This document shows positions 12,417 to 26,104 of a stretch of 64,000 nt of DNA, in pieces. The notes below the pieces were generated by a model, which was not told the DNA's origin, did not search any database, and saw nothing but the letters and a program-made list of their open reading frames with translations. Position 1 is the first letter of the stretch. The number at the start of each line of letters is the position of its first letter. Source of the stretch: Gymnopilus junonius (lineage: Eukaryota; Basidiomycota; Agaricomycetes; Agaricales; Galerinaceae); assembly GCA_015501075.1 (NCBI GenBank), contig JADNYJ010000022.1, positions 295,659 to 359,658 on the forward strand. Direction: 5' to 3'. Both the position numbers and the translations under genes were made by a program.

Positions 12417-15400
12417 TCAGATAATGTCGATAATCACGGATCCGTAAGGCTCTCCTTGTTCCAGGCGGACAAGGTTTTTCGTGGCCAAAACTGAATGCGG
12501 CCCGTTCATCACGCACCTTGCGCAGGAAAGTGTACTGCGTTCACATACCTAAACAGTGATAAAAGCCCGCCGCCGCAACATGTCGAGTACTAGTCACTTT
12601 CGGGACAACATGTTCCAAAGTCAATTGCCCGTGGCGTTCGGATAAAGTTTGATTCTGCATTTTGGCGTATCTACCAAACTTCTTCAGCGAGTCTGACTGC
12701 AGCCTGCTAAACGTCTGAACACTTACTCCAGAAAATTATGCGAATTTCTTTCCAGGCTCAGCAAATTGGTCTCCGACCTTTGGGTCTCTTGTTGGGTCTC
12801 CTCTGGGACGGCTTCGACTAGTAACAAGAGCAAGGTTTTTGCTGTAAGAAGCCAAGGGATAAAATGTTTTGCGTACCCTCGAATGCAAAGTCTTCGCCAA
12901 ATACCTGTGATCCTCTTCCTCCAGGCACAGGGGAGAATGAGATAGCAATAGCTTGTAAGCTTTCTCTGTGACTCCCGGCTATGGGACTATCACGGCGGCT
13001 AAAAGAACTAGCGCTCCCCAGCCTCATGTCAACCTTGTCAACGCCAGGATCAACTTCAGGCAAAGGAATGTTTCCACTGGATGAGCTTGGTCCAGCGTTA
13101 TCCCAGGGAAAGAAAGAGCTTCGTTGAGATCCATTTCCTGAATCGCGAGCTCCAATATCAAAGCCTAGATTGGCTTCTTCAAGAATCGACGCGGAGCGCG
13201 AAAGGCGACGCGCTTGTCCCGGTTCCTTCAACGCAATCAGATTTTTATAGTGAATGAATGATCCTCGACCCACCTCTGAAGAGTGCCGATTGTCACCAGC
13301 CTCGTATATAGCCATGGCGATGTCCATATCGTGTGCTTGTTGAAGTATGGGCAAAGCACTCTAGTGAAAGCTGTACAGACTGACCTGCTCCCCAGTCCAT
13401 CCCCATTCTTCACCTGCATGAGCGTGGTCATCAGGGTAATCTTTTACTTCTGTATTTTGGTTCTGTGCAAAGTCGTGACTTAATTTTCGTCTCTTCGTAG
13501 CCGGTTCATCTGAAATGAAGTGACAATGGGTAAGTTTCCTTTCGTTAGTAATTATCCTAATGGGCACAGACTGACCAACTTCTTCGTGAATACGTAGGAT
13601 CCCAGATCTTGCCTCGACTTGTACTTTGAAGTTTTTCTGCCAGAAATTTATAAGACCCTCGTCCTGAACTAATGTCACAAAAATTTTTGGTCTTTCATTT
13701 ATTACACCACTGTTTGGAGGAAATGACGTACTCCCTTTCGGGACGCCCGAAATGAGCTCCTCAAGGAACCTGTCAGCGTCTTTTTCATGCTTCTTTCCCA
13801 ATAGTTCCCTCTTGGTACGTCTCTGTGATTCCAGATATTTCGCTCTAGCGATCTTTCAGGAGGTCAGAAGACAGTATGAGTGCATGGATTGAACAAACTT
13901 TAAGTTCGTCGTCTGTTAATTCTGTCCTGGCATCTAGCAGCAGCCTAGTTCGCTTATTCTTCGTACGAGTCTCGCTCTGATTTTGTCTATTGAATTCCTC
14001 GGTCGTAATACCTCTGAAAGGCTGTATTGGTTGATCATCATTCTGGGACAGAAATAGACGAGAGAACGAGATAGCTGGACTAGGTTGGATATTGGACACA
14101 GCAGAACCCGCCCTTGATACAGGTACGACGTTCTCTATTGCAGGTTCAATTACACGTAGGATTACCAATTTATCGTCGTAACAGACCTTTGTGGGCCGTC
14201 TAGAGAATAAATTCTAGTCAGCAATGTGGATTTAGGAAAGGACTAGAGACTCTTGCATTGATTCGTCTCGCCCCTGACGTATAAATGGGCGTTCCCGGAA
14301 AGCCTGTCCCGATCGGTGAATTCATCGGTGCTACGGCGTCTTCAATGAAGAAATCGGCATCCAAATCTACTGCCTGATCGATCTCGACTTGCGGCCTAGC
14401 ATAACGAACCTCGGCAGTCCTATCTTTTAATCAGGATATATCGAAAGTATTTTCATCGGCCTGATTACCTGCTACCTTGCATGCTCTTGGCCGGAGAAAG
14501 CCCCCATCCAAGCTCCCGAGCAAAGTCGTCTCCTAGACCATCAGCAAAGTCTAAACCATCGGAAAAGGGTAAAAAATTATCGAAAGCAACATCAGGCTGC
14601 GACGAAGATACTCCCGGTGCTTGGGCGCCTTCCTGGGTGAAAGACAGATCAAATGATGCAGAGAGTAAGTGATTATGGTTTTCCTCTAGTGTATGCGCCT
14701 CTTTTCGGACCATTTCAACCTGGGGAACTGCTTTCTGGCACGCGTCGGCTCGTCTCTTCTTATTAGAATTCGGGTCGAGGTCGTCGTCGTCGTCTTCGAA
14801 CATGGGATCACTGCCTACAGTGGCTTCGGCTACATGCACTGGCATTTTGAATAAGTCGTATCAAGCAAGCAGGTACTTACCTCCGAGATTCAGATAATCG
14901 TGCCAGTCCTATGGTTGATGGGCCCATTAGGAAAGCATATTGCATATTTGGAAAAACCACGAACAGCAACAAAGGCATCGTAGTCCAACTCATAGGATCC
15001 TTTAGGATCTGGCACAATTGTTAATGCTGACGGCCTAGACATTCATCAGATTGAGTCTATAGCTACAAGGCTCCAGATACGCTCACCGAACGGTCGGGTT
15101 TTGCATCTGAAAATCGCCATTTGCAGCACCAGTGCTATGGAATTCTTGTACCACCTTCTTTAATGTTGCGACACAATTTGTGACATCGGTCAAAAAAATT
15201 TCTTGTTTAACTGAGAGTATCGTCGATCCAGGCCGACGACGGCAAGCGAGTGAATGTCTGTCGTACCTTTGTAGACGCTATCGCGACGGATACTATATTG
15301 ATCTTACAACGACAACTTGTCAAATGCGTCTCTTACCGGACAACTCCAAACATCAAGTTGCTGGACAAGCGCAATGCAAGAGGCTCTTCTGGCTCTGAGA

Positions 15401-15603
15401 TCAAGTCGCATAACTGAGAAATATCGGCAGTAAGGACAGAGCGCTTCGGGAGCCTTTTGAAAGTCGATCGGGATCCCGAGGTAGCCGCCAGCCTAGTCCA
15501 TGCTCAACTATCAAAAGTCTCCATACGTGCGGGATAAAAGGTCATACCAAAGGAGCCCAAAGCCGCTATCGCGTTTCGCAAGCAACTCGGGAGTAAAGAA
15601 CAT
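12417..15603 (-). CDS. REC8: REC8-type cohesin alpha-kleisin
   Basis: Kleisin subunit of cohesin; the N-terminus resembles meiotic REC8 more than mitotic RAD21. The start at 15603 gives MFFTPELLAKRDSGFGLLW, continuing over an intron into LAATSGSRSTFKRLPKRSVL and QLCDLISEPEEPLALRLSSN, the Rad21/Rec8 N-domain that binds SMC3. A long acidic, Ser-rich middle follows with two basic KKRR/KRRK patches and many SS/SP sites. The C-terminal winged helix, which binds SMC1, is intact: RNSHNFLEYAKMQNQTLSER, VTSTRHVAAAGFYHCLVLAT, then a tail ending at TGA 12417-12419. There are about a dozen introns; the intron before YAKMQ uses an AG after three nearer ones. The gene is tandem with IDI1 downstream. The RAD21 alternative is less likely. 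Confidence 0.85.
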
Positions 15604-15857
15604 CTTTTGGGTCGAAGTTCACGGGTTCAAGAAATATAAATTAATATCAGAAGATTTCAGTGTGCCCTTTCCAGGAACGAGTAAAAGAAGGATAGAGAAA
15701 GTGCTCATGCCAGAAGGCTGAGACGACTGCTTTTAAGGACAGGGCATTGACCAGAAGAATAAATCAGATCCATTGCAAGAGATCAGAAGCACCACTACAC
15801 CTGTCATAACAACTAAAAATAGTCCCTATGTAATCCCATAACATTAGTCTTAATGCT

Positions 15858-18115
15858 TCAAACTTTCATCCAACGTGCGCCGCTGCTCCCAACAAGATGT
15901 GCAAAGAGTTCGTCACGTCCTCCAATCCACGTGAATCTCTCCTCTTTCTGTTCGCTCCTGTCGTTAGAAGAGTCGGTCCACCTGATGAGTAAACCCTTCA
16001 GTAGGCCCGCCTTCTTTACTCCTTTGACAGCAGTCAATGGGATCACCAACTTGGCATTATGTGACATCAGAGGAGTGAAAAAGAGTACTTCCTGTGTCAG
16101 GGTGATCAATCCCGGTACTGACGAATGCTGGCATGGGTAAGCTGACAGAAGCGTCAGAGGATGAAGGGAAGAATAAGAAAAGAAAACTGACTTCGTGTTT
16201 CTACATTTGATGCCGGCTGCGCAATACCAATGGCGCCTGGTATAATAGGATGCCTTGGAGGCCAGGATTCATGAAGAGTCCACTGGCAGACAGAGATATA
16301 GAAGTTAATTTCATAAATTTTAACGACGAGAAATCCTCGTACAAGGCTTTCAGGCTTCAAACGCTTGATATCTCTGACCGCCGACTTTCCAAAGGCCAAG
16401 CGATCGCCCCATTTTTTCCAATCGACCGAGTTGTCACTGCCGTGGGTTTTGTCACTTTCACTTCCAACGCTGTCAGTCGATTTTTTCTTCCTGGAATTCC
16501 TCGAGGATTTGCTAGGCTCTATTTGGAGGCCTGCAGCAACACGTCGAGAAATCAGTTCCATAGCGTATTCTGCATCAGTTGGTGCATCGCTGAAGGGAGG
16601 AGGTATCCTGTCCAAATTTGAGTTAATGGTAAAACCATGATCCAAAAATAGACCAACCTTTCCCATGCAGAAGGTGGCATAGCTGCTAAAATCGGCGTTA
16701 TGTGCCAGAATGCGAAACCCAAGGCAAAGAAAACTAATTTGACAGTGTACTGCGTCGGGAACAACGTGATTAGGGAAACGACGGTCAGTATCTAGAGAAA
16801 AGGTTTAATTGCCAATTACAATAAAATTGGTTAATCCCTACAAAGCCGTATCTGCGTGACACCTCCGGTCGACGCCAAATAATTATACTGATAACGAAAA
16901 GTCAGACGAAACTGGGAAGAAAAAAGCAGCTGCACGCACTTTCGTATGCGTTCATGTAGATCGGCCATTTCGTTGAGAAGTTGTAAACCAATGCGTTTCA
17001 GGTCTTTAGTTTCTTCACTATCGTTAGGGTCGTCCAGGACAGTCGTACCTTGTTGATCGCTGACATCTGAGTGAGCTTCTGTTGCTGGTGCATCCGTTTT
17101 GTGAATCTTTTCTTTGGTTTTGCCTTTGAGTATGCTTTTCTGAGTTTGGCCAATGAGCTTCAATAATCGCCAGGTTTCGGTAATCCCGAATGAGCTTGCA
17201 GAAAGACGGTCTGCGACTTGCTTGCCAAAGTCGCTGGCAAGGGAGACCTCCTCGCGGTGACGACGAAGATCACTGAGGGTGGGATATGGAAAAATCCTGC
17301 GTTTCAGGAGGCTGACCAAAATGCGCAATACGAGAGCAGAAACTAAAAAATTGTGCCACCACAGGATCCAAAACACCTTCAGGCAAAGTTGACAAATCAG
17401 TTTATGATTCATCGATATCATTCAGAGAACTTACGGTACAATAGATAAGACTCGTTCTATGTTCCTCCCAAGTAGCCAATTTAAGTAATCGTTCAAAGAA
17501 AGGTTTGTGGACGTGGAGGACAGCAAGGTACAGCCTCTGGAGAGTTACTCTCAGGCGGCCTATCGTAAACGAAGGAGTAGGAGCCCTGGGATATGGAAGG
17601 ATTGGAACTAGATATCGCTTTGACCAAAATTTGATCAATGTCACCTTAGGGAGGAGTATAAAAGTAGCGCACGCATGCAATTTCTTCAGATAGACTACCA
17701 TATTGCGCAGGCTGTGATATCTGGACGTTTTCCCCAGATGAAGAAGGAATCGGGGTCCATTCGCTGTCTACAGATGGGCGTGTTTCCGGCTGGTTGCCTT
17801 GAACGTGAGTCTGAGACGCTGATTCAAGTCCACCAACTTTGTCGAGAGACGACGGTGCTTCCGGAGCGTGAACCTCTGTGACAAACTAGACCAAGCTCAA
17901 GGACACATAACCTGAAGGTAAGCGATAGGAGAACTCACCGTATAAAACAAATGCAAAAATCTATCAATTTCTTCCCTATCATATATTTCCCGTAGCTCTG
18001 CTTCAGTTAAATCATCTTCATCATGATGTTCTAAGTCGTCTGTCTCTGACTGAATGAGGGAATTGACATCGGTCAAGGATTGATATGAGGGTGAAGAGGT
18101 ATTGGGCATAGACAT
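15858..18115 (-). CDS. GRAM-domain membrane protein (GRAMD4-like)
   Basis: Fungal relative of GRAMD4: an acidic N-terminus (MSMPNTSSPSYQSLTDVNSL), a conserved helical core with membrane segments (LQRLYLAVLHVHKPFFERLL, VFWILWWHNFLVSALVLRIL), a predicted helix with LQLLNEMADLHERIRK, two more hydrophobic segments (FPTQYTVKLVFFALGFAFW) and a C-terminal GRAM domain (LTQEVLFFTPLMSHNAKLVI to WIGGRDELFAHLV). GRAM domains bind phosphoinositides or sit at membrane contact sites; the role here is inferred. The start at 18115 is the first ATG of the frame. Around 17645-17655 the frame changes between YFYTPP and KVTLIKFW, with one base extra or two missing and no credible intron. The gene diverges from INCENP. 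Confidence 0.8.
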
Positions 18116-18919
18116 CACAGTGGAATGGTACAAATGTGTTCTCTTCAAGCAGAGTCGACTCAGTCGAGTGCGTCATGTTGCTGCCTCCAAATGCCGTGCA
18201 TCAAATTCTGATGGTTCACATCACTCCAACGCCGATATTACATTAAGTATTCGCCAGAGGCTCTGAGGACAGCTCGCTACGTACTCCGAATTTTTCCCCA
18301 CTTTCTATAGAAAAAAACTGTGTCTATACAGGAGGATATCTACGTGCAAAGTCGTCAAGTCTGTTTTGAAGCCGCTTTCCTCCGAGAGAGCAGGCGCGTC
18401 GCGTCACCCAACAGACGTCCTCGTCTCTGCAGCCTCTGCCTCAGTAAACTCAAAGACATCTCAAGGGAAGCATATATTAGTGCAGTCAATCATATAACTT
18501 GTAGGCCCGACAGTGAATAAGAAAGAAATATAAAGAACAGACACCACAGCAGGTGTTTCGCCACCACCCAAGGAGTTCCTTACCAAACCACACCCAAAGT
18601 GCCAAAACTTCCCATTTTTTGGACATATATCGATGCTACGGACACCACCCCCGCCTCTTTGTAAACTTTTGTGAAGATCGGTGCGGAATAGAGGAAGATC
18701 TAGGGCGGGAAAAAAACGGATAGCCTCGGAATCAGATTTCGTGCCGGAAAGTTTGGCTTTGATTGTCCGGGCCTTTCACTCCCTAGAGACAGATGCTCGC
18801 TTCGCTCGCAATTACATAAGCCAGAGAAGAAATGGTCACATGATAGACGCGACAGGCATCATCATTGTCGATTTCAACATACCCATTATAGTCCCTTTTC
18901 AACAACATCGACCACTACC
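18116..18919. promoter_or_regulatory. Divergent promoter region, GRAM gene / INCENP
   Basis: About 800 bp between the two start codons. AT content is moderate; pyrimidine-rich stretches occur just before the INCENP start (18895-18919). I found no clear TATA box or palindromic operator. It carries both promoters by position only. Confidence 0.4.
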
Positions 18920-21900
18920 ATGGCACACCAGGGACTGTTGAGCTGGGCAAATTCAGTTTGTCTTACAATGGCTAAAGATCCAGGTCGCGAAGTTTTCAAG
19001 AAGGAGGTTCAGACGCATGGTTTCTTATTTCTTGATGCTTACTTGGATAACATTGTGTCTGGTGCCAAACAAGAGTGAGATCTTAGTTTTTGGCTATGAA
19101 CTCATTCTAAATCTAAATATCTATAAAGCCCATTGATTGAGCTTGTCAAGACGCCTGGACGCAAGAAAGCGATTGCAAGGAAGCCAAAACATATGTCATC
19201 GAAGTTGGGGACCGTCGTGTCTCTTTCATTTGAGGTCAGGGCCTCAAAATTCTTTTTTCGGCACACAGTTATTGACTAGATACGCTAAAGAACAAATCTG
19301 CGGACGAGAATCATGTCCCAGGAGATGACTCGGAAATGTTCCCTCCTCTATCTCAACCAGGTAGCCAAACGGAGAGCAAGAGCGAGCCAGCAAAGCAGAA
19401 AATCGATAAGCCAAACGTTGCATTCAGACCACCTCTTATCTCTATACAGCCTCTCAATAATGGTTCCTGGACCGTGCAGGATCAACCTGCCTCTTCAGTA
19501 CAACAACCCAATTTTGAGCCTACTCCAGAAGTCCTGGCCCTCACGATTGCGGAACACAGTAAAGACCTTTCCGTCATTGCAGAAGACGAGGAACCGTCGG
19601 AACGGAGTCATGCTTCTACCTCCGCACCGATGGGAAGTTCTCATGGGAGACCACTATCTGAGGTATCTTTATCCATCCCTGTATTTCCTCTAGAGCATGA
19701 TCGCTGGGATTCCAACCTTTCTCGCCATGATGATACCGCCACGACGTCGAGCTCATCTGTGGACACCTTCCACTCTATCTCTCTGCGATCTCCATCCACT
19801 TTTGTTAGCGAAGTGCCTTCATCGGAAGCTTCAGGAAACCATTCACATGACTCTGGTGCATCATCTACTCAGAATGATTCTCAACTTCTACCGCCCCCGT
19901 TGTCGTTGAAAGAGGACGATCCCGATGTCATGGCTAACCCTCGAGAAGAGCATGTGCCCTTTGAGAGGAAATCAAGCGACAAACACTCAACACCGTCTTT
20001 CCCAACCCTGCCAGAGCCTATGCCTCTGAGGAAGTCAATGAAGCCACTGCCTCGTGATCCTTCACTGAATGCTATTACGATCGGGGCTGCAACGCCAGGA
20101 GGCCCTGTTGGAGGGAAACGGACATCTTGGTTGATGAAAGCACGTGAAGTCAAGGCCTTAGAAGGCGGGAGCAAGAAGACCTTCGCCTTTGCGACCAGTC
20201 TTCTGAATTCCGTACCTGTTATGCCTCAAGGCACCAAGAGAAAGAGCGAAGAAATCTCCGTCCCTCCAGTTGTTCTACAAGATGAAGAACGGCAGCCAAA
20301 GATAGCAAAAATGCAGGAGAATGAAGTTGCTCCTCGTTCTTACAAGGAAAATGATGCTGAAAATAGCAACAGCAAGCTATGACTGTGGATCCACGTCCTG
20401 AAGGAGGAAGTCGGGACCCTGAGCCGGAAGTGGTCCTAGGTCTCCTCAAGAAGACTGTTGAAGGTCTTGGTATTCGAGGCAATAAAAATTTGGGAAAAAG
20501 CCTTGGAGGAGCGAATGCTGCTACTGTACTTGCCGAAGCTCGGGCAGCCGCTGAAGCTCGAGTTGCAGAAAGAGATCGCAAGGAGGAAGAAAAGACGACT
20601 AATATAGGATCAATGCTTGTCCCCTCTCCAGTAATTCACGAAGCGGGTCCACCAACGTCTTCTGGACAACAAAATGAAGGTCGGTTAAGCATATCTGACC
20701 TGTTCCCCAAAGATGGTCGCATGAAGGAAAAACATAAAGTACCTGAGAAACCTTTCCATTTCAAACCGCAAGTAGAACCGTCGTCTAGTGCTCAGTCCCA
20801 GGATGCGCCAAAACCGCGTGAGAGTACATCGACGACACCTCCGAATTCTCCCCCAGCCCAATTTCAGAGTATTCAGATACTTAGTGTTCCACAGAATTTC
20901 CACAAACATACACCAGTATTTGTTCCACCTGCTTCCACATCCGTCCAACGGGCAGTATTTAACCCTCCTCCAAAGATAGATGACATTCCTCCACCGAAAG
21001 CACTGAAGCCGTCGATTGGCTTGCTTCCTTCGACGACGTTCAAACCGCCTTCTGTTCTTCCACTCACCGCGCAGTCGACAATTGAGAGTGTGCAATCTGA
21101 TGGGATATTCGATCGTGATGACGTTCCTGCTTGGATGCCTAGTACCCAGGATACGGAATACACATACGACAACCAGACGCAATCCCAAAACGGGCAGGTG
21201 TGTGACGAGGATGATAGCTGGCCAGTAGACGAGAAGCTGGCGGCAGGTGTACAGTGGACATTTGGAGGGTCGAAAGAAGACAGTATGACATGGAGCACTC
21301 TGCCTACCCAAAGCCAACGAGGAGATACTGGTCCTACGGCTGAAACATCGCCAGTTCAAGAAAAGCAGCCAGAATTCGGGCCTTCAAAGGAAAGTCATAT
21401 TCCTGGTGCTTTTGACCAGGAGATAAATGAGAGCTCGGATGAACAAGATGCCATGACGCGTGACCGCGAACTAGAAGAAGTCGTTCTGGGTGTACCAAAG
21501 ATGACGCCAGGTATTATGGAGGTAGACGATGATGTACTTACTGTATTGCCGATATACTGACGTTCGCTTTCTAGTCTAAATTACCGCCACGCAGCCAGAG
21601 TCAAATGTCCATGGCATCGTCTGAATCCTCTCAATCACAGCTCGGCTTCTTAGGTCAAGCATCCAAGTTGTTGAGCAGTGCGTTGGGCACCAGCAAAAAG
21701 AAACAACCGGAAGTCAAGGCGGTCTTGCAGAAGGCAGCCGTGGCTGCGAAGAAGGTTGGCTATTCTTCGACCTTCACGAGCGCTGTAAATACTAATCGAT
21801 TTCAACTCATTCAGCAACAAGAAGAAGCTGACAAGAAGGCAGCGCGCTTGAAAGAAATGGAAAGCGTCGTCAACTTGCTCTTCAGAGGAAGGCAGAGGAA

Positions 21901-22709
21901 GAGAAAGCCAGGATCTTGGAAGAGGAACGCAAAATGAAGGAAAATGCGGAACGCAGAAAGAAAGAAAGGGAGGGTAACACGGAAAAAAGAGCATTAAAAT
22001 TGCCTTCAGCCAAAAAGGCGAGACAAGGGATATTATATTGCGTTGAAAGTTTTGTTAATTTCCTTTAAATATTCCAGGACGATGAAAGCCAGAAGAAGCG
22101 GAAGATCGAAGTGGAAAAAAAGCAGGAACTCAAGAAGCCTGGTCCAAGTATTCTGTTGGGGAAATCTCATTTGAAGAGTGCAATCAAGCAACCTGTTGCC
22201 AGCTCTTCATTTGCATATGGTTCTTTGGCCTATGCTGCATCGACGATAAATCTAGAGGCCGAGACTTCTGGTACCTACAAAGGAAAGGATCAAACCATGT
22301 TTGACGACGAAGTTTCTCAGCCATCCCAATTGGTCCAGTCACAAATGGCAGCACGTGCGAAAGCTCAACTAGACGCTGCTAAGAAAGTCGAACCTCAGTT
22401 CCAAGCGAAAGCATTGAGCTACCTGACATCAACAGCGAATATTCCGATTCTGATGACGAGGATCGTGTTCGTACTTTCGATCCTCCTGATTGGGCACAGT
22501 CGCCGGAGCTTCGACAGGCGCTCGAGATGCAAAGCACCATCAACCCTGACGACATTTTTGGCGCCGTTCGGCCTCTAAAAATGGAAGAAATCTTCAAAAC
22601 GCGCACCAGTCGATTCCGCGCTCGAACCAGCTCTGCAAATTGGACAGGCACCGATCGCCTCACTCTGCAGGAAGAGAAAGATTATGCTCGGCGTATGGGA
22701 TTTAAGTAG
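18920..22709 (+). CDS. INCENP: Inner centromere protein, chromosomal passenger complex
   Basis: Scaffold that activates Aurora kinase. The start at 18920 gives MAHQGLLSWANSVCLTMAKD, a helical N-terminus of the kind that binds Survivin/Borealin. Exons 18920-19074 and 19129-19234, then from 19291. A long Ser/Pro-rich disordered middle is followed by a Lys/Glu/Arg single helix (QQEEADKKAARLKEMEKRRQ and onward) and the C-terminal IN-box: SEYSDSDDEDRVRTFDPPDW, INPDDIFGAVRPLKMEEIF and RTSSANWTG with the TSS motif that Aurora phosphorylates. Frame breaks at 21861-21863 (AAA) and 22399-22400 (TT) each need one added base; the helix and IN-box are otherwise perfect. Between 20340 and 20382 the frame also shifts, by a similar error or a weak intron (GTTGCT...AACAG). 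The intron ending at 22078 may use a GC donor. Confidence 0.88.
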
Positions 22710-23513
22710 TATCATGATATCACATTATTAGTTGCATGTACTTCTTACATTTATACTTCTCTTGTAATATTTGGGCTCGTTATTATATTAGGAACTTGCA
22801 CCTGGGAAACAACATTCAAGCAACCTTTCACAAAAACTTTGAATAGTGGCGCTTCCGGATCCAGTCCTCCTTGAAAATCCTTCAAGTTAACATTTTGACC
22901 TTACAACCTGAGTCTTGAGAGGGATGAAACTACCTGGCATCCAGCGCTAGCGTACTAAACCAACTTGGCTGGTATAGGTACATGGCCGCAGCCAACATTA
23001 GAGTAAACAAATTTTACATCGATCACGGAGTTTTCTTGGATTAAGTATTTGTGTAAATAAACGTTTCATCCAAAGACTAGGAATCAAACACTTGCCTGGT
23101 CAGCACGAGCCATGTACAAGTTAGGAGGGATACATTTCTTGCTAGACCTTTCCAGATTTTGAGTGATCGCTAGTTACTTTGTCGAGAGTAGCCAAGACAT
23201 GAATGCCTTTTGCCACTGAGTTCACCAAATTGCATCGTGCCTCATCGTGCTTCGTAAGGTTGTGTTTTGGTTGTGTTAGGGAAATATCCTCATCGAATAA
23301 GTAAGTGGTGCTCGCGATCGGGAGTCAGTAGAGTGATTACATAATCATATTTAGTCACGTGATTTGAGTGTGTCGCTTCTAAATTCCCAAGGCCTGCTTG
23401 AACATTGCCCCCTCCACCACCTCAGTGATCGCTAGCACCAACGACTTTCATTCCCTTTGCTCAAACGCTTATACAGAGCGTGCTGCTTTCAATTCTTCAT
23501 TTTTCTAATTCTC
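22710..23513. other. Intergenic region INCENP - DCP2
   Basis: About 800 bp with the 3' UTR of INCENP and the DCP2 promoter. 23400-23513 is pyrimidine-rich, as is common upstream of fungal starts. I see no open frame with conserved content and no RNA gene. Confidence 0.5.
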
Positions 23514-25982
23514 ATGGCTTCGTCTTCGTCATCGTCGCCTGAAATTCCAGCTGCTACTTGCACTGATCCCCTGCCTCGATTCTCCTATAAAGATGCCTCT
23601 CAAGACGAAGTGCTTGAAGATCTGTCAAGGTAGATCAACCTCACAGAACCCTGCCTATTGATTCCAACGAGTTGTTTTAGCCGATTCATCTTGAATCTTC
23701 CAGACGAGGAGCTTGCTTCTTTAGAGCGGTTATGTTTTCAAGTGGAACAAGCGTTTGTCTCCTCCTGGCTTTTGGAGCTCACCTAACCCTATGCTATCTA
23801 GTCACTGGTTTTATGAAGACTTTATCCGAGAAGAAAACACCAAACTCCCGTCCTTGCCGTTGAAGAAATTCTCAGAGATGTTGTTCCATGCCTGTCCCCT
23901 CCTACAACAGTGGAGTGACGATCACGAACAAGCATTCAACAACTTCATGCAGTACAAGACTAGAGTACCTGTTTGCGGTGCCATTATGCTCAATGATGCC
24001 ATGGATAAGGTTCGTTGATTTACTGTCTGTAATTCTTTGCCTGATTGTCTTTGAAGTGCGTTCTTGTGAAAGGATGGAAAGCATCAGCCGGTTGGGGTTT
24101 TCCGAAGGGGAAGATCAACGAGGTAGAACCTCCCCCGACCTGTGCCATCAGAGAGGTATCTATCACTCCGCAATGCCTACGTTACGCTGACTCTCTGCAG
24201 GTGCTGGAAGAAACCGGTTATAACCTAGCAGGGCAATTGATTCAAGAAGACGTTATTGAATTGTCGATCAAAGAACAAAAGATTTCTCTGTTCATTGTGC
24301 CCGGCGTACCAGAAGACTTCGCTTTTAAGACCAAAACCCGCAAGGAAATTAGTGTAGGGAGCCTTATAGCCACATATATATGATCGCTCACAGTTACTAC
24401 ATAGAAAATCGAGTGGTTCAGGTTGACAGATCTTCCCACTTGGAAAAAGAACAAAGCTGCACCAGGTCGATTTTATCTGATTGCACCATTCATGGGGTGA
24501 GAACAAATTTGTGATACTGCCTCTGTGTGCTAAACAATCAAACAAAGGCGTCTGAAGGCCTGGATCAATGATCATAAACGACCCAATAATACTGCGCGGA
24601 AAAATGCGAAGCAAAGGAAAACCCAACATGCACCATCTATGGACCATCCACGGAATGGGGGCGTAACTCATGACAGCGATCGCATTCAAGAATCTATTTC
24701 TAAGTCTTCTTCTTTCGAAGACCTCGGCCCGCAGACACCTTCCCCGCAACAACCGGAGCCTACTATGAATTCTACCCTTGCAGATGTGGAAATGGACCCC
24801 CAACTTGCCCGGCTACTTTCCTCACTGACGCTCTCTGCTGCTACCCAAGATAAAGTCAATGAAAAAAGCAACATTGGACCAGTGCATAATCCACAACAAT
24901 TTGATTCTACATCTTCCTCAGAGTCATCTGCAGACTCTCCCATTACATCTCACGCACACGAACAACCTGACTGGTCTTCCTCTGCTCCACCACATTTGTC
25001 CCTTGCAACTGGTCTAGCGTCGCAGTCGAGCCCGTCTCATGCGTCCTTTGCAGGGCCTTCTCATTTATCGATAACCGGGAAAGCGTCATTGTCATCACTA
25101 GTCAATGGGAATGCCAATCAATCTAGTCACAGTCTTTCCCATTCGGTCTATGACACAACTTCTTCACCTCTACATCCCCCAACGTCCCCCACCTCTCGTC
25201 GCAAATCTTCGTCAACTGCGGATATCTCTCCTTATCTGGCACGAAACAAAGAAGTTCCGACCTCCGGAAAGTTACTTCAGCAATTGTCTTTACTTGAAGC
25301 AGTTGCGGATGAATCAGCCAAAATGGCGCCAATTATTGCTGCACGGGCAGCCATGGCGAGCAGAGGCCCTGCATCTAATGGCTATCACTTGCAGCCGCCT
25401 TCTTTCCTCCCTCAACCCCTGCCTGCTAGTGACATGGAAACCCCTTACGCTTATCCCTCCCTGGTGCCATCCTCTGCTACTGGTTTCCATCCTCGCTATC
25501 CTCCAGAGAATACCATTAATGGCTATCAAGATCCTTTCCAAGTCCGCCCACGGACAAGCCAAGCATTTCAACGCAGCGCACTGCACAATCATAACCCCAC
25601 TGGCAGCGTCAATATCAATTATAATCACTTTCCTCCCAATACAAACGGCGTCGCAGGGGTCCCGTTGGGCCCCGATTTTCAGATGGCCTCCCAATTTGTT
25701 CATCAGCAACGCGTCCAAATGTCCAATGCAAACCCATCTCATTATGGTGCTACAAACCCTGCTCAATATCGACCTGCTCCACTACCACAATTTCCTATGC
25801 ACGGATATAATTCTTTTTTTTCTAACCCTGTGTCTCCATCTGTAGCCGGTATGCGGTCTTATTCTACGGTCAACCCCATCAACCCTAATGCCATGCCTGG
25901 TATCAACAACGTACCTAACAATGGGCCGAACCAGAATTCCTTGGCCCTTCTATCGATCCTCAACAGCAGAGCAAATCAATAA
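23514..25982 (+). CDS. DCP2: mRNA-decapping enzyme DCP2
   Basis: Nudix hydrolase that removes the m7G cap in 5'-3' mRNA decay, in P-bodies with DCP1. The start at 23514 gives MASSSSSSPEIPAATC. The N-terminal regulatory domain (LEDLSSRFILNLPDEELASL, CFQVEQAHWFYEDFIREE) binds DCP1. The Nudix box is intact: GWGFPKGKINEVEPPPTC followed by AIREVLEETGYNL, with the metal-binding REVLEE. Box B follows (LPTWKKNKAAPGRFYLIAPF). From about residue 270 the protein is a long Ser/Pro/Asn/Gln-rich tail (one exon to 25982) with short leucine motifs such as LARLLSSLTL and LALLSILNS, of the kind that bind Edc3 or Pat1. Six or seven short introns; no frame defects. Confidence 0.95.
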
Positions 25983-26060
25983 TAATCACCTTCATGTATC
26001 GACCCAGCAATGAAGTAATTCTATCACCGAATTCTATATGGCGGAGAATTTCTCGATTTT

Positions 26061-26104
26061 GGTGGGAGTAATTCTGGTGGAGTAATTCTGGTGGGAGTAA
26101 TTCT
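26061..26104 (+). repeat. Tandem repeat, 15 bp x 3
   Basis: Three head-to-tail copies of ggtgggagtaattct (26061-26075, 26076-26089 with one G missing, 26090-26104) in the presumed 3' UTR of DCP2. Confidence 0.85.

Noticed and set aside
19235..19290. Frameshift in INCENP at the second intron
   Set aside because: Resolved by using the AG at 19289-19290 instead of the nearer TAG, which sits too close to the likely branch site.
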